From contig DAOTTU010000063.1 of the NCBI GenBank assembly GCA_034437655.1, positions 186,001 through 250,000 of the forward strand: a stretch of DNA of 64,000 bases, read 5' to 3'. Below the pieces are notes generated by a model that did not search any database, had not been told where the DNA came from, and saw only the letters and a program-made list of their open reading frames with translations. The stretch comes from J027 sp034437655 (GTDB lineage Bacteria > Chloroflexota > Anaerolineae > Aggregatilineales > J027). A program made the position numbers and the translations under genes. Shown piece by piece: positions 53,255 to 62,481 of the stretch. Within the stretch, counting starts at the first letter, position 1. Every line of letters starts with the position of its first letter.

Positions 53255-54486
53255 CTAGACCAAATAACCCGCCAGCGCATGAGATGCACTGAGCATTACC
53301 AGCAAGAACAGGAAAACAAACACCATCCATTTATAAATGCGCACGCCCTCGCGCACGCGATCGGCAACCATAATCCATATGGGGAAGAGCGCAAGCGAGT
53401 ATCGTGTAACGGACTGCGAATACTCGATTTCGTTCGTTTCGAACCTATAGTTGACTTTGGTGATAAACAGGAGGATGTGCGAGAATACGTAGATGAGGAC
53501 GGCCGGGGTGCGCAACGCCTTTGACCGCAATAAAACCAGGCCCAATAGCAAAACGATCACCAGCATCGTCGGGTCAATTTGTAGAACAGCGTAAACCGGG
53601 CGGATTACAAACAGTCGTAAATTATAGTATAGGCTACTAATTGGATCGGCGGCGAAAGAATAAAAGTCATCCTGATAAATCGAAGATAGTGGTCGCAAGC
53701 CGAGCATGTGACGAATGGCCGTGTAGCCGAGAAATGTCAGCGGGATTAAAGCAAACCATAGCGCCTTTGGTAGAAGCTCGCGCCAGCGTTCTCGGATTGC
53801 TGAAAATTTCAGCGGAACTTGACGGTACTCCAGCAGTAAAAACAGTGCCGTCAAGGGTAGCACCGCACCCTGAAACCGCGTCAGTGTTGCGAGTGATCCG
53901 GCGATGCCGACTAACCACCAGTGCTGTTGGGTTGCAGCCCAGAACATAGTCAACACCAAACCCAGGTATAGTGACTCTGACATTGGAGCAAGCAGGTAAA
54001 ATGCTGATGGTAATGTGAAATAGACCCCGAGCGTCCAGAAACTGAGTTCTGGCCGTTCATAATACGCATCACACACCACAACCAGCATGACACTCACCCA
54101 CGTAAGCGCAACCACACCAAACACCACACCCGCGACATCCACACTCCCCGGTAACGCGACATTCAAAGCACCAATGATTAGCGCGGCAAGGGGCCAAAGG
54201 CGGTCGCCCCTGGATAGTCATCAAGATAGCCATTCTCGGCCACACTCAGGTAAAAAATCGCATCCCAGCGACGCCAAACACCCACAAACACATCCCCAAA
54301 GTCATCTGAACTCAGGGCTTCAAGTTGTGTTGAGGGGTTGTTATGTGAATCAATACCGAAATCTGAAAAGGGAGGATTGTCGCCGAAGATATACCATACC
54401 AACACCATCCAACTCTGGATGATGGCAAAAAATAACATCCCCACCAGAGCAGCATGCACCAGTCTCGATTGCTTAAGTTGCGTCAA
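53255..54486 (-). pseudogene. PIG-V-like mannosyltransferase, one-base frameshift
   Basis: Two frames form one membrane protein. The first (54486-54178) has a signal helix and 'VWRRWDAIFYLSVAENGY', the PIG-V-type segment with WD, then stops at 54178. The second (54166-53255) continues with about eight helices, including 'TLPSAFYLLAPMSESLYLGL' and 'SLATLTRFQGAVLPLTALFL'. Adding one base at the TTT at 54196-54198 (minus strand) joins them as 'ATAFWPLAALIIGALNV', where the family has F-x-PL. The result is 410 residues. The family moves mannose from a lipid carrier outside the membrane. As read it is broken, but a sequencing error in a short run is possible. Confidence 0.8.
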
Positions 54487-54532
54487 GTCAAACTGCTCCG
54501 GAATTAGAGGTGTTATTCCCGTACGTCGCGAT

Positions 54533-55366
54533 CTAGTTCACGTCTTGCTCGTTCAAGCGATAGCCAATACCACGCACATTGACGAGGATATTCGGGTCCT
54601 GGTTTGCTCCTTTGAGCTTACGCCGCAAGTTGCTGACGTGCGGTCGAATGACTTCACGCGCTTCGCGTTCTTCCACAGCATACCCGCGCACTTCTTTAAC
54701 CAGTTCCGAACATGGTACAACCCGCCCACGATGCGCAGCCAGGTATAGCAGCAAGTCAAACTCAGTTGGGGTCAGGTCAATCAACTTAGAATCAACCTCT
54801 ATCTGGTACCGTCCCGGGTAAATCGTCAACGGTCCAATGTTCATCATGGTTGAATTGCTGTTGGCCGGTGCAGCGTTGAATTCTTTAATCGGGCGCTGGG
54901 GCGGCATGGGCTTGGTTTGTAAGTCCACCCCGGTTAACTCACTCACATTACTGCGAATGGTGGTGAGTAGTTGCCGCCGACGCTGTAAGTTGCGCGCACG
55001 TTCAACACCCCGGCTGACACTTTCACGAATATCTTCACTGGTGCTGGGTTTAATTAAGTAGTCATTGGCACCAAGCCGTAAACTCTCAACGGCGGTACCA
55101 AGACTAGCATAGCCCGTCATCAGGATCACAACAGCGTCGGGTGACTGGTCCTTAATCCGTTCCAGCAAATCTACCCCGCTGATACCTGGCATCCGAATGT
55201 CTGTCAACACGACGTCAAAATCTTGTTCTGTCAAGATTTGCAGCGCTTCTTCACCGCTAGACGCCGTTATCACCTGGTAACCGACACGTTCAAGGGTTTT
55301 TGTCACTGAGTAGCGAATCGCGCCTTCATCATCCACTACGAGAATTGTTGAATCTTCAAGAGTCAT
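54533..55366 (-). CDS. OmpR-type winged-helix response regulator
   Basis: 277 residues. The receiver (1-125) has Asp56 in 'VVLTDIRMPGISG', Thr84 and Lys106, with an NtrC-like '...LTDIRMP' style. A linker of about 45 residues leads to a Trans_reg_C winged helix (about 180-275) with 'LTPTEFDLLLYLAAHRGRVV' and 'VSNLRRKLKG', ending 'NVRGIGYRL'. It binds DNA once phosphorylated. No kinase is adjacent; the orphan PAS kinases in the window are candidates. A good promoter lies directly upstream. GAAGG is five bases before the ATG. Confidence 0.87.
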   Translation of the reverse strand: MTLEDSTILVVDDEGAIRYSVTKTLERVGYQVITASSGEEALQILTEQDFDVVLTDIRMPGISGVDLLERIKDQSPDAVVILMTGYASLGTAVESLRLGANDYLIKPSTSEDIRESVSRGVERARNLQRRRQLLTTIRSNVSELTGVDLQTKPMPPQRPIKEFNAAPANSNSTMMNIGPLTIYPGRYQIEVDSKLIDLTPTEFDLLLYLAAHRGRVVPCSELVKEVRGYAVEEREAREVIRPHVSNLRRKLKGANQDPNILVNVRGIGYRLNEQDVN

Positions 55367-55392
55367 GAGAACCTTCCATTCACTTAGAATCG

Positions 55393-55420
55393 ATTATAAA
55401 TGAAGTAAGGTCATAATCAA
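55393..55420 (-). promoter_or_regulatory. sigma-70 promoter for the OmpR-type regulator
   Basis: On the minus strand -35 TTGATT (55420-55415), a 16-base spacer and a perfect -10 TATAAT (55398-55393). The -10 lies 26 bases before the ATG, implying a very short leader. The rest of the 271-base gap is AT-rich and holds no feature I can name. Confidence 0.6.
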
Positions 55421-55637
55421 GATAAAATAATGCCTGCGTAGGTATAAGATAAAGATTTGTATAAATTTTTCGCAAGGTTGTAAATATACCCGCATGATCA
55501 GCGTGTAGAAGACGTCTAAACCTGAGTGGGGAGCCGCCTGCTTTCTTTTGAATCGAATACCGCTAGAATGGTGGTGGTAATTGTAGCGTGACTGCTATAG
55601 AGTGCTTCAAAACAAATTTGTGAGGACACGCCTTATT

Positions 55638-56639
55638 ATGAATGCAATTTCGAAATTTGGTGCGCGTCAAATTCCAGGGTGGGCCCACCCTGACCACCCG
55701 GTGATGCGGACGATACTCAACCGCAACAATCAGGGAAGCTGGCGCAGACGGTTATTGCAATTGTTCTTGTTGTTGGGTTTTATAGCAGCCGCAGTTGCAG
55801 CCGGGTTTTTTGTGGCTAGCGACCAGACAACCAATGAAACGCCAACACTCAATGAAGTCTTGTACTGGCCCCTTGTGGCTCTCCAAACGCTGGTGATGGT
55901 GCTGGCGATTTTTATGACCACCAATGCGGTCAGCGTTGAGCGCCAAAAACAGACGTGGGATAGCCTTAAATTGTCGTTGGTTGGGGTGTCGTTGACCTTG
56001 CGGGCACGTTGGGCCGCTGTTTTTTATCGCTTAGCACCGCTGCTGGTAGTGATTACTATCGGGCGTGCCGCTTATCTCGGTGTGCTGTTAAGCGACATCC
56101 TCGAATTTCAAGGACGAGCGCTGGACCTTCGCATCAGCGGGATTACCCCGGGCGTCTCGTTGGACGTTACGCTTATCATTATGGCGCTGAGCATGACCGC
56201 GTTTTTGATTCAGCCGTTTGTTGCAGTCGCGTTGGGGGCTGCGATTGGCCTGTTGCTCTCTGTCTTCACACGGACACGCGGTGTTGTGATCCTTGGGTTG
56301 TTGCTGCTGGTTGGTTTGCGGCTGGCACTCACAGCGGGGGGAATTGTTGTCGGGGACGAGATTTTTCAAAATGTAGGGGACGGGGTTCAACCTGCACTGG
56401 CTGAAATCGCTGAAGAAACCCCGGCCGAAGCGTGGGCCCATTTACTGTTTTCATCGGCAGAAGGTGACCAGATGCTTAACCTTATGCACCTCGACACACT
56501 GGGTCAAATTTGGACAGATGTTGACTATGGCATTTATGTAGGGGCTGTGATGCTTGGCATTGTGTTGTTGCAAGCGATCATTGCCAATGTTGCTGTGCTT
56601 TTTGCTGCCTGGAGCGCCTCTCGCCCGACCAACAATTAA
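55638..56639 (+). CDS. ABC-2-like membrane permease, no adjacent ATPase
   Basis: 333 residues with about six helices. The segment 'NAVSVERQKQTWDSLKLSLV' is the ABC-2 coupling segment that precedes the first core helices. It resembles the permease at 33057 in length and layout, including the lack of a nearby ATPase. The ATG at 55638 has GAGGA about 11 bases upstream; a GTG at 55602 extends the frame. It is followed 12 bases later by the next gene, so they form one transcript. The substrate is unknown. Confidence 0.6.
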   Translation: MNAISKFGARQIPGWAHPDHPVMRTILNRNNQGSWRRRLLQLFLLLGFIAAAVAAGFFVASDQTTNETPTLNEVLYWPLVALQTLVMVLAIFMTTNAVSVERQKQTWDSLKLSLVGVSLTLRARWAAVFYRLAPLLVVITIGRAAYLGVLLSDILEFQGRALDLRISGITPGVSLDVTLIIMALSMTAFLIQPFVAVALGAAIGLLLSVFTRTRGVVILGLLLLVGLRLALTAGGIVVGDEIFQNVGDGVQPALAEIAEETPAEAWAHLLFSSAEGDQMLNLMHLDTLGQIWTDVDYGIYVGAVMLGIVLLQAIIANVAVLFAAWSASRPTNN

Positions 56640-56651
56640 GGGGCACTTACG

Positions 56652-57302
56652 ATGGGTTTTTTGTTGAAGTTTGTGGCGGTCGTGTTGGCGGTCAACGGTG
56701 TGCTGCTGGGGGCTGTCGTGACGTATCGTAATACCACCGAACCGACACTCTATCGCATTTTGCAGGTCAATGACGACTGTGGGCTCGTATGCTGGTTTGG
56801 GGTACCGCCAGACGGCAGCGTTGTTCGGCGTGATATTATCGAACGGGTAGATAACACCGACACGCAGCTCCGCCTGATCAACCGCCAGGGTAGCAACCTG
56901 AATTTTGCGCTTGAAGAAGAACCCGGCGGCACATTGTCGGTGCAACTGATTGAGGGTTATGGCATTGTGCATTGCTATTTTCCACGCCCGACAGCGGTCA
57001 CCATCGGAGAAGTGCATGCGGCTTTTGGAGAACCAGACTATTTCGCGCTGTTTAATCGTGGGTACTGGGAATTTCATATGCGCTTTGCCGCACAGCAAAT
57101 TCTGGTCAAGGGCACAGTCTCCGAGTCCACTGCATTTGCAGACCGCCTTTGGGATGCCCTTGTCGTGCAATCAATTTGTGCCGCCGAAGATATCACATTG
57201 CTTGAGCGTGACATCGGCGCGATGGACTTACCGTTATGGCGTGGCTATGATGTTGCGGTACAGACCTATCATGAACGGCCGCTCAGCCTCCAATTTGACT
57301 AA
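56652..57302 (+). CDS. hypothetical single-helix extracytoplasmic protein
   Basis: 216 residues, not recognised. An N-terminal helix (about 5-25) anchors it; the rest is beta-rich and exported. 'CGLVCWFGVPPDGSVVRRDI' resembles the Cys/Trp-Gly stretch common in small Chloroflexota surface proteins, but I can name no family. A second Cys pair ('IVHCYF', 'SICAAE') may form disulphides. The start ATG follows the permease by 12 bases, so the pair likely acts together. It overlaps the convergent gene by four bases. Confidence 0.6.
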   Translation: MGFLLKFVAVVLAVNGVLLGAVVTYRNTTEPTLYRILQVNDDCGLVCWFGVPPDGSVVRRDIIERVDNTDTQLRLINRQGSNLNFALEEEPGGTLSVQLIEGYGIVHCYFPRPTAVTIGEVHAAFGEPDYFALFNRGYWEFHMRFAAQQILVKGTVSESTAFADRLWDALVVQSICAAEDITLLERDIGAMDLPLWRGYDVAVQTYHERPLSLQFD

Positions 57303-57772
57303 CCCAACAGTTGCCCACCAATGGCATCACGGAGCCTGTCAGCGGCTTCTTTTTCAACTTTAGTGACTTCATCAATGATCTCCGCAGCCGCACGAACGTC
57401 ACTGGATGCGGAGCTGAGGCCATCAAGGCGCAACAGCACATCTGTAATAGCATCTGCATAATCAATTGGGGCGTTCCGGGTGCCTTCTGGCAGAAAAATT
57501 GACCAGGTGTAGGCATTGCAACGCAGATCATTAAGCTGTGCCATCACATCTTTTTTCCACTGACGCACGGTGTTGTCACCGCTGGCAAAGTTGATGATTT
57601 CTTTGATGCGGCTAACTGTGGCAGCGATGTGTTCATAAATCTCCATACGACGTTCAAATAGTAGGCGGCGTTGCAAATAGCGTTGGTGATTCTGGTCAAT
57701 ATAAAGCACCAGGCTCCCGATAATGCCACCAAAAACTACGAGGCTGATAAGGGTTGCGGCCAGCCATTCCAT
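57299..57772 (-). CDS. hypothetical single-helix protein with coiled-coil-like body
   Basis: 157 residues, not recognised. An N-terminal helix (about 3-25, 'WLAATLISLVVFGGIIGSLV') is followed by a long charged helical region ('RRLLFERRMEIYEHIAATVS') that looks able to form a coiled coil. The start ATG at 57772 has GGAGGAG about 12 bases upstream; the frame is open further to 57817 and would overlap the neighbouring gene. No catalytic residues are seen. It may act as a membrane-linked scaffold; this is a guess from shape. Confidence 0.55.
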   Translation of the reverse strand: MEWLAATLISLVVFGGIIGSLVLYIDQNHQRYLQRRLLFERRMEIYEHIAATVSRIKEIINFASGDNTVRQWKKDVMAQLNDLRCNAYTWSIFLPEGTRNAPIDYADAITDVLLRLDGLSSASSDVRAAAEIIDEVTKVEKEAADRLRDAIGGQLLG

Positions 57773-57798
57773 AGGGTGTAGGGTTCTCCTCCTCCGCG

Positions 57799-58389
57799 TT
57801 AAGCAGGTAATATCCATAGGGTGTAGGTGCCACCTCTGGCGAAAGTATCTTCGATCAGTAGTGTATAGGTTCCTGACTGACGCAACGTGACCTCGAGAAA
57901 TGCGTTTTGCCCACCCAGCGAATTGTCAATAATGGAACCATCCGGGCCATAGAGCGTGACCGTCGGCGCAAAATTTTCGCTAGCGTTGACGCGGATTTGC
58001 CATGTGATCCCTGCGTCAGTACTGAAAGCATACACCCGACTACTTGCGACCGGCATTGTGTTATCGATACGTGCTGGCACAGTGATTCCGATGGCCTCTG
58101 CGACGGCCGGTGCCAGTGTATCTGGAATCCCAACCAGCGGGTCTACGGTGGGTTCTGGCGCGATGATATTCTCGTTCGGCACCACACGGTACTCGGGCTC
58201 GGCTTCGGGCAAGGTGAAATAGACACCAACGGCCAGCAATACTGCCGCAATAATTACGGCCCCTATGGTTACATAGCGGCGAAAGTAGAGCGGAAAGAAT
58301 TGCCGCTGTGCGTCATAGTTCTGGAAGGCCCGCGTCTCGGTATCATCTGCGGCGTTGTCAGGTGGTAAAAACAAGCGTTGCAAAAGCAT
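57799..58389 (-). CDS. membrane protein with PPC-like outer domain
   Basis: 196 residues. A cytoplasmic tail (1-38), one helix (about 40-62) and a Pro-rich linker precede a beta-sandwich domain of about 100 residues. Its segments 'TVTLYGPDGSIIDNS' and 'TLRQSGTYTLLIED' match the bacterial pre-peptidase C-terminal (PPC) domain, which usually sits beside peptidase or lectin domains and binds carbohydrate or protein. No peptidase is fused here. The ATG at 58389 has no clear ribosome site. It is upstream of the coiled-coil-like gene on the same strand. Confidence 0.65.
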   Translation of the reverse strand: MLLQRLFLPPDNAADDTETRAFQNYDAQRQFFPLYFRRYVTIGAVIIAAVLLAVGVYFTLPEAEPEYRVVPNENIIAPEPTVDPLVGIPDTLAPAVAEAIGITVPARIDNTMPVASSRVYAFSTDAGITWQIRVNASENFAPTVTLYGPDGSIIDNSLGGQNAFLEVTLRQSGTYTLLIEDTFARGGTYTLWILPA

Positions 58390-58484
58390 GAGTTCGGTCT
58401 ATGATTGTGTGCGTTCAATTTCGATTCTTCTATGCTACCGCAAAGCGGCGGTACCCTTCGAGCCCAAAAGAGGATACTTATCAA

Positions 58485-59036
58485 ATGTTCGAAACCCTGC
58501 TGATTGCGTTTGGGATTTTCCTGATTCGCATTTTTGGCAACACGATCAGCACGTTGCGGCTGGTGATGCTTGCACGTGAACGTGACGGTGTTGTCTTCGT
58601 GCTGAGCTTTTTCGAGTCATTGACATTCGCTATCGCCATTGGGGCGGTGGTGACGAATCTCGACTCTGTGCTGAATCTCATAGCGTACTCAGCCGGGTAT
58701 GCTATCGGTAGTTCGTTGGGCGTATGGCTAGAACGTCAGTTGACACTTGGCTTCGTTCAGATGACCACAATCAGCCCGGGTAATGGGCGTTTGATTGCAG
58801 ATGCAGTCCGTGACGCTGGTTTTGGCGCGACTGAGATCAATGGTTATGGGGCTGAGGGCGAAGTGTTGATTATTGAAACTGTCATCGAGCGGCAGAATCT
58901 GAAAAGGGTGATGACCACGGTTCAAAAAATTGACCCGGATGCATTCATTACCACACGGACGTTGCAAAGCACCCGACGGGGCTTTATTCCAGCGGTCCGG
59001 CCGGGGTTAAACCGTGTCCTAAATCGTTCTCGCTAA
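58485..59036 (+). CDS. UPF0316 membrane protein (DUF5698/DUF2179)
   Basis: 183 residues. Three helices at the N-terminus ('LLIAFGIFLIRIFGNTISTL', 'FFESLTFAIAIGAVV', 'SAGYAIGSSLGVWLERQL') form the DUF5698 part. A soluble C-terminal domain (about 95-183; 'FGATEINGYGAEGEVLIIET') is DUF2179-like, which in YitT-type proteins binds small ligands. AGAGGA lies ten bases before the ATG, preferred over the longer frame at 58401. Its function is unknown, though some relatives are linked to nucleotide signalling. Confidence 0.8.
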   Translation: MFETLLIAFGIFLIRIFGNTISTLRLVMLARERDGVVFVLSFFESLTFAIAIGAVVTNLDSVLNLIAYSAGYAIGSSLGVWLERQLTLGFVQMTTISPGNGRLIADAVRDAGFGATEINGYGAEGEVLIIETVIERQNLKRVMTTVQKIDPDAFITTRTLQSTRRGFIPAVRPGLNRVLNRSR

Positions 59037-59095
59037 GGCGCTGTTTTCGCGTTACACTAGATAGGTTGTTCGCACATTTGTTCGGCTGAGGAGCT

Positions 59096-62002
59096 ATGAC
59101 ACAAGATAAAATTATCGTGCGCGGCGCACGAGAACATAACCTGAAAAACATTAATGTCGAAATTCCCCGCAACCAACTGGTTGTCATCACCGGGCTATCT
59201 GGCAGCGGCAAGAGTTCGCTGGCGTTTGACACGATTTTTGCTGAGGGCCAGCGGCGCTATGTCGAAAGCCTTTCGGCCTATGCACGTCAGTTTCTCGGGC
59301 AAATGGAAAAACCTGACGTTGACCAGATTGAGGGCCTGAGCCCGGCGGTGTCCATTGACCAGAAAGGGGTGAGCAGCAACCCGCGCTCAACCGTTGGCAC
59401 CGTCACAGAAATTTATGACTATATGCGTCTACTGTACGCTCGCGTGGGGCGTCCACATTGCCCGACCTGTGGCGAGTCATTGGAAGCGCAATCTGCCCAA
59501 CAAATTGTGGACCGTGTGCGGCAAATGCCAGAAAAGACCCGGATTCAAGTTCTTGCGCCGATCATCAAAGACCGTAAGGGCCGCCATGAACGGGTTTTTA
59601 AAGAGATTCAAGAAGCCGGTTTTGTACGGGCGCGAGTCAATGATGCGGTGGTAGAGGTCGATAACCCGCCAGAGCTTGATCGCTACAAAATGCATACCAT
59701 TGAAATTGTCGTAGACCGTATCGTCATTCGACATTATGAAGATGAAGCAAGCGAAGATGCTCGTGGCTTTGTCTCACGCCTGACAGACTCCATCGAAACC
59801 GCGCTAGAATTGGGCGACGGCTTTGTCATCATCAGTGACGTCACCAGCCGCGATGCCCCGCCAGTCGACCACCCCTTCAGCGAGTTCCTTGCGTGCCCGA
59901 ACGGGCATGGCAGCATCCCTGAAATTGAGCCGCGCACGTTCTCATTCAATAGCCCGCACGGTGCTTGCCCAACGTGTCAGGGTTTGGGTTCTTTGCTGCG
60001 CGTTGACCCAGACTTGATTGTTCCAGATGATAGCCTCAGCCTGGCAGACGGGGCCATTCAAGCGGCCGCTTATCCACAGGGGCGTGATTCTTACACCGGG
60101 CAGGTGTTGCAGGGGCTGTGCAAGCACTACGATATTGACTACCACGCGCCGTGGCGCGAACTCAGCAAACAAGAGCGTGATATTGTCATGTATGGCACAG
60201 GCAGTACCCGCATTGAAGTCGCTTATGAAAGCCATGACGGGAATCGCCGCGTCTCGAAGATTCGCTTTGAAGGCATCGCGAAAAATCTGGAACGCCGCTA
60301 CGAAGAAACAACCTCTGACTGGATGCGCCAGCGTATCGAAGAAATTATGAGCGAATATCCGTGCCCAACGTGCAACGGCAACCGCCTCAACCCGTGGGCG
60401 CAAGCGGTGAAAGTGGGCGGAATGCCGATTTATGAAGTCACACGCTTGCCTGTGAAGCGTATTTCGCACTGGGTAGAAAGCCTGACGGATACAGGTGAAA
60501 ATCCTGACACAGCGTTGAGTGGTCGTGAGCAAGAAATTGCCCGGCAGGTACTCAAGGAAATCCGCAATCGTGTCCAGTTTATGATTGACGTTGGGCTGGA
60601 CTATTTGACGCTGAGCCGCGCCGCTGGAACGCTTTCTGGTGGGGAAGCACAGCGCATTCGCCTTGCCACCCAGATTGGCTCACGGTTAACGGGTGTGCTT
60701 TATGTGCTGGACGAACCGTCAATCGGCTTACACCAACGCGACAATGAGCGTCTTATCCACACATTGGAAGGGATGCGTGATCTCGGCAACACGTTGCTTG
60801 TGGTTGAACATGACGACGACACCATGCGCCGCGCCGACTTTCTCATTGATATGGGGCCGGGGGCTGGTGAACATGGTGGTTCGGTTGTGGCGACAGGTAC
60901 ACCGCAAGAAATCATGGACCACGCCGCCAGCCTGACCGGGGCTTACCTGAGTGGGCGCAAACGTATCCCCATCCCCGAAACTCGACGCAACGGCAATGGC
61001 GAGGTCATCACATTACGCGGAGCGCGGGGCAATAACCTCAAAAACGTAGATGTGGAAGTACCACTTGGCAAGCTGGTGCTGATTACAGGCGTCAGTGGCT
61101 CGGGCAAGTCTACGTTGATGGTAGACACGCTCTATACTGCGCTGGCGCAGAAGATCAACCGCAACAAAGAGCGCCCGGCCGAATACGACAGTATTGAGAA
61201 TATCGAGGCTATCGACAAAATCATCAACATTGACCAGAGCCCCATCGGCCGCACACCACGCTCTAACCCCGCGACGTACACCAAAATGTTTGATGAAATC
61301 CGCAACCTGTTTGCTGAGTTGCCAGAAAGCAAGATTCGCGGCTATGCAGCGGGGCGCTTTTCATTCAATGTGAAAGGCGGGCGCTGCGAAAATTGCCAGG
61401 GGCAGGGCTTGAACAAAATCGAAATGCAGTTCTTGCCAGACATCTATGTTGAGTGTGAGGTCTGTCACGGCACTCGTTACAACCGCGAAACTTTGCAGGT
61501 CAAATACAAAAGCCATAGCATTGCCGATGTCTTGAGCCTGACCGTAACCGAGGCGCTCGACCTGTTTGAGAACCTCCCCAAAATTAAGCGGCGGCTGGAG
61601 ACTTTGCAGGCGGTTGGGCTTGGCTATATCCGCATTGGGCAGTCGGCAACGACGCTTTCTGGGGGAGAAGCCCAGCGTATTAAACTCAGTCGCGAGCTTT
61701 CCAAGCGTAGCACGGGCCAAACCCTCTATGTACTGGATGAACCAAGCACGGGGCTGCACGCTGCCGACGTTGAGCGCTTGATTTTTGTATTACAGGAACT
61801 GGTTGATCGTGGCAACACCGTGCTGATTATTGAACATAATCCTGACATTATCAAAGTCGCTGACTGGTTGATTGACCTTGGTCCTGAAGGCGGAGATGAT
61901 GGTGGGGAAATTGTGGTGGTAGGCACACCAGAAGATGTTGTCGCCTGTGAAAAGAGCTATACCGGGCAGTACATTGCCCCTTATCTACACGGCGAGAAGT
62001 AA
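59096..62002 (+). CDS. uvrA: excinuclease ABC subunit A
   Basis: 968 residues, full length. Both ATP sites are present: Walker A 'GLSGSGKSSLAFDT' and 'GVSGSGKSTLMVDT', signatures 'LSGGEAQRI' twice, and Walker B with 'LDEPSIGLH' and 'LDEPSTGLH'. The zinc module near the middle has 'GACPTC' but its first half is 'ACPNGHGSIPEIEPR', so a Cys is replaced; the C-terminal zinc finger keeps 'CENCQGQG' and 'CEVCHG'. UvrA scans DNA for damage and loads UvrB. GAGGAG lies just before the ATG. Confidence 0.95.
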   Translation: MTQDKIIVRGAREHNLKNINVEIPRNQLVVITGLSGSGKSSLAFDTIFAEGQRRYVESLSAYARQFLGQMEKPDVDQIEGLSPAVSIDQKGVSSNPRSTVGTVTEIYDYMRLLYARVGRPHCPTCGESLEAQSAQQIVDRVRQMPEKTRIQVLAPIIKDRKGRHERVFKEIQEAGFVRARVNDAVVEVDNPPELDRYKMHTIEIVVDRIVIRHYEDEASEDARGFVSRLTDSIETALELGDGFVIISDVTSRDAPPVDHPFSEFLACPNGHGSIPEIEPRTFSFNSPHGACPTCQGLGSLLRVDPDLIVPDDSLSLADGAIQAAAYPQGRDSYTGQVLQGLCKHYDIDYHAPWRELSKQERDIVMYGTGSTRIEVAYESHDGNRRVSKIRFEGIAKNLERRYEETTSDWMRQRIEEIMSEYPCPTCNGNRLNPWAQAVKVGGMPIYEVTRLPVKRISHWVESLTDTGENPDTALSGREQEIARQVLKEIRNRVQFMIDVGLDYLTLSRAAGTLSGGEAQRIRLATQIGSRLTGVLYVLDEPSIGLHQRDNERLIHTLEGMRDLGNTLLVVEHDDDTMRRADFLIDMGPGAGEHGGSVVATGTPQEIMDHAASLTGAYLSGRKRIPIPETRRNGNGEVITLRGARGNNLKNVDVEVPLGKLVLITGVSGSGKSTLMVDTLYTALAQKINRNKERPAEYDSIENIEAIDKIINIDQSPIGRTPRSNPATYTKMFDEIRNLFAELPESKIRGYAAGRFSFNVKGGRCENCQGQGLNKIEMQFLPDIYVECEVCHGTRYNRETLQVKYKSHSIADVLSLTVTEALDLFENLPKIKRRLETLQAVGLGYIRIGQSATTLSGGEAQRIKLSRELSKRSTGQTLYVLDEPSTGLHAADVERLIFVLQELVDRGNTVLIIEHNPDIIKVADWLIDLGPEGGDDGGEIVVVGTPEDVVACEKSYTGQYIAPYLHGEK

Positions 62003-62011
62003 ATGCCTGTT

Positions 62012-62056
62012 GTCCTGACGAAATGTTGTATATTGACTACGATGTGCCGTCAGGAC
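62012..62056. repeat. 9-bp inverted repeat after uvrA
   Basis: GTCCTGACG (62012-62020) and CGTCAGGAC (62048-62056) are perfect inverted arms with a 27-base gap. It spans the end of uvrA and the end of the convergent small gene. No T-run follows, so it is not a clear terminator. Confidence 0.35.
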
Positions 62057-62246
62057 CGCTGGTTTCTTTGTTTTGCCTGATCTGAACTTCAACGCGCAGC
62101 AGGCTGGTTTCAATGCGATAATAAAGGTCTTCTTTGCTATGTGCAATTTTATTGCTAATGCAGAGTTGCCCCTCCACGTGCGCAATGACAGCAGCAACGC
62201 TTTCAAATTCCTGATAACAGAACGGGCAATGTGGCGTGCTTGACAT
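62037..62246 (-). CDS. small zinc-finger-like protein
   Basis: 69 residues. The N-terminal half has 'HCPFCYQEFESVAAVIAHVE' then 'GQLC', a CxxC...H...C arrangement that could bind one zinc. The rest is a charged helix ('EDLYYRIETSLLRVEVQIRQ'). Such small proteins may bind nucleic acid or protein. The start ATG at 62246 has AAGGAG seven bases upstream, which argues for a real gene. It converges on uvrA. I recognise no family. Confidence 0.6.
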   Translation of the reverse strand: MSSTPHCPFCYQEFESVAAVIAHVEGQLCISNKIAHSKEDLYYRIETSLLRVEVQIRQNKETSGPDGTS

Positions 62247-62445
62247 CCAGTGTCTCCTTTTTAGCACATATGTTTCCTTAGCATATGCTATTCATCATAA
62301 AAGTGCAATTGCAATCGACGTAGTGTTTTCGTTAACTTTTCATTTGAATCTTCCGCAGACGTAACAACTACACGACTCACTGCGTCAGAACAATACGCAA
62401 CACAGAAATATTCCAGAACGCGCCAGACATGACACTATTCAAGGG

Positions 62446-62462
62446 TTCTTAAGTTTTAAGAA
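62446..62462. promoter_or_regulatory. 7-bp perfect inverted repeat upstream of the thioredoxin gene
   Basis: TTCTTAA, GTT, TTAAGAA form a palindrome centred about 28 bases before the thioredoxin ATG, beyond a 10-bp AGCATATGCT palindrome near 62279-62288. It could be an operator or a leader hairpin. The 235-base gap otherwise shows no feature I can name. Confidence 0.4.
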
Positions 62463-62481
62463 TCAGGGGACATACAAAGGA

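Noticed and set aside
59096..62002. UvrA with an altered first zinc module as a novel feature
   Set aside because: This variation is common among UvrA proteins; both ATP sites and the C-terminal finger are intact.
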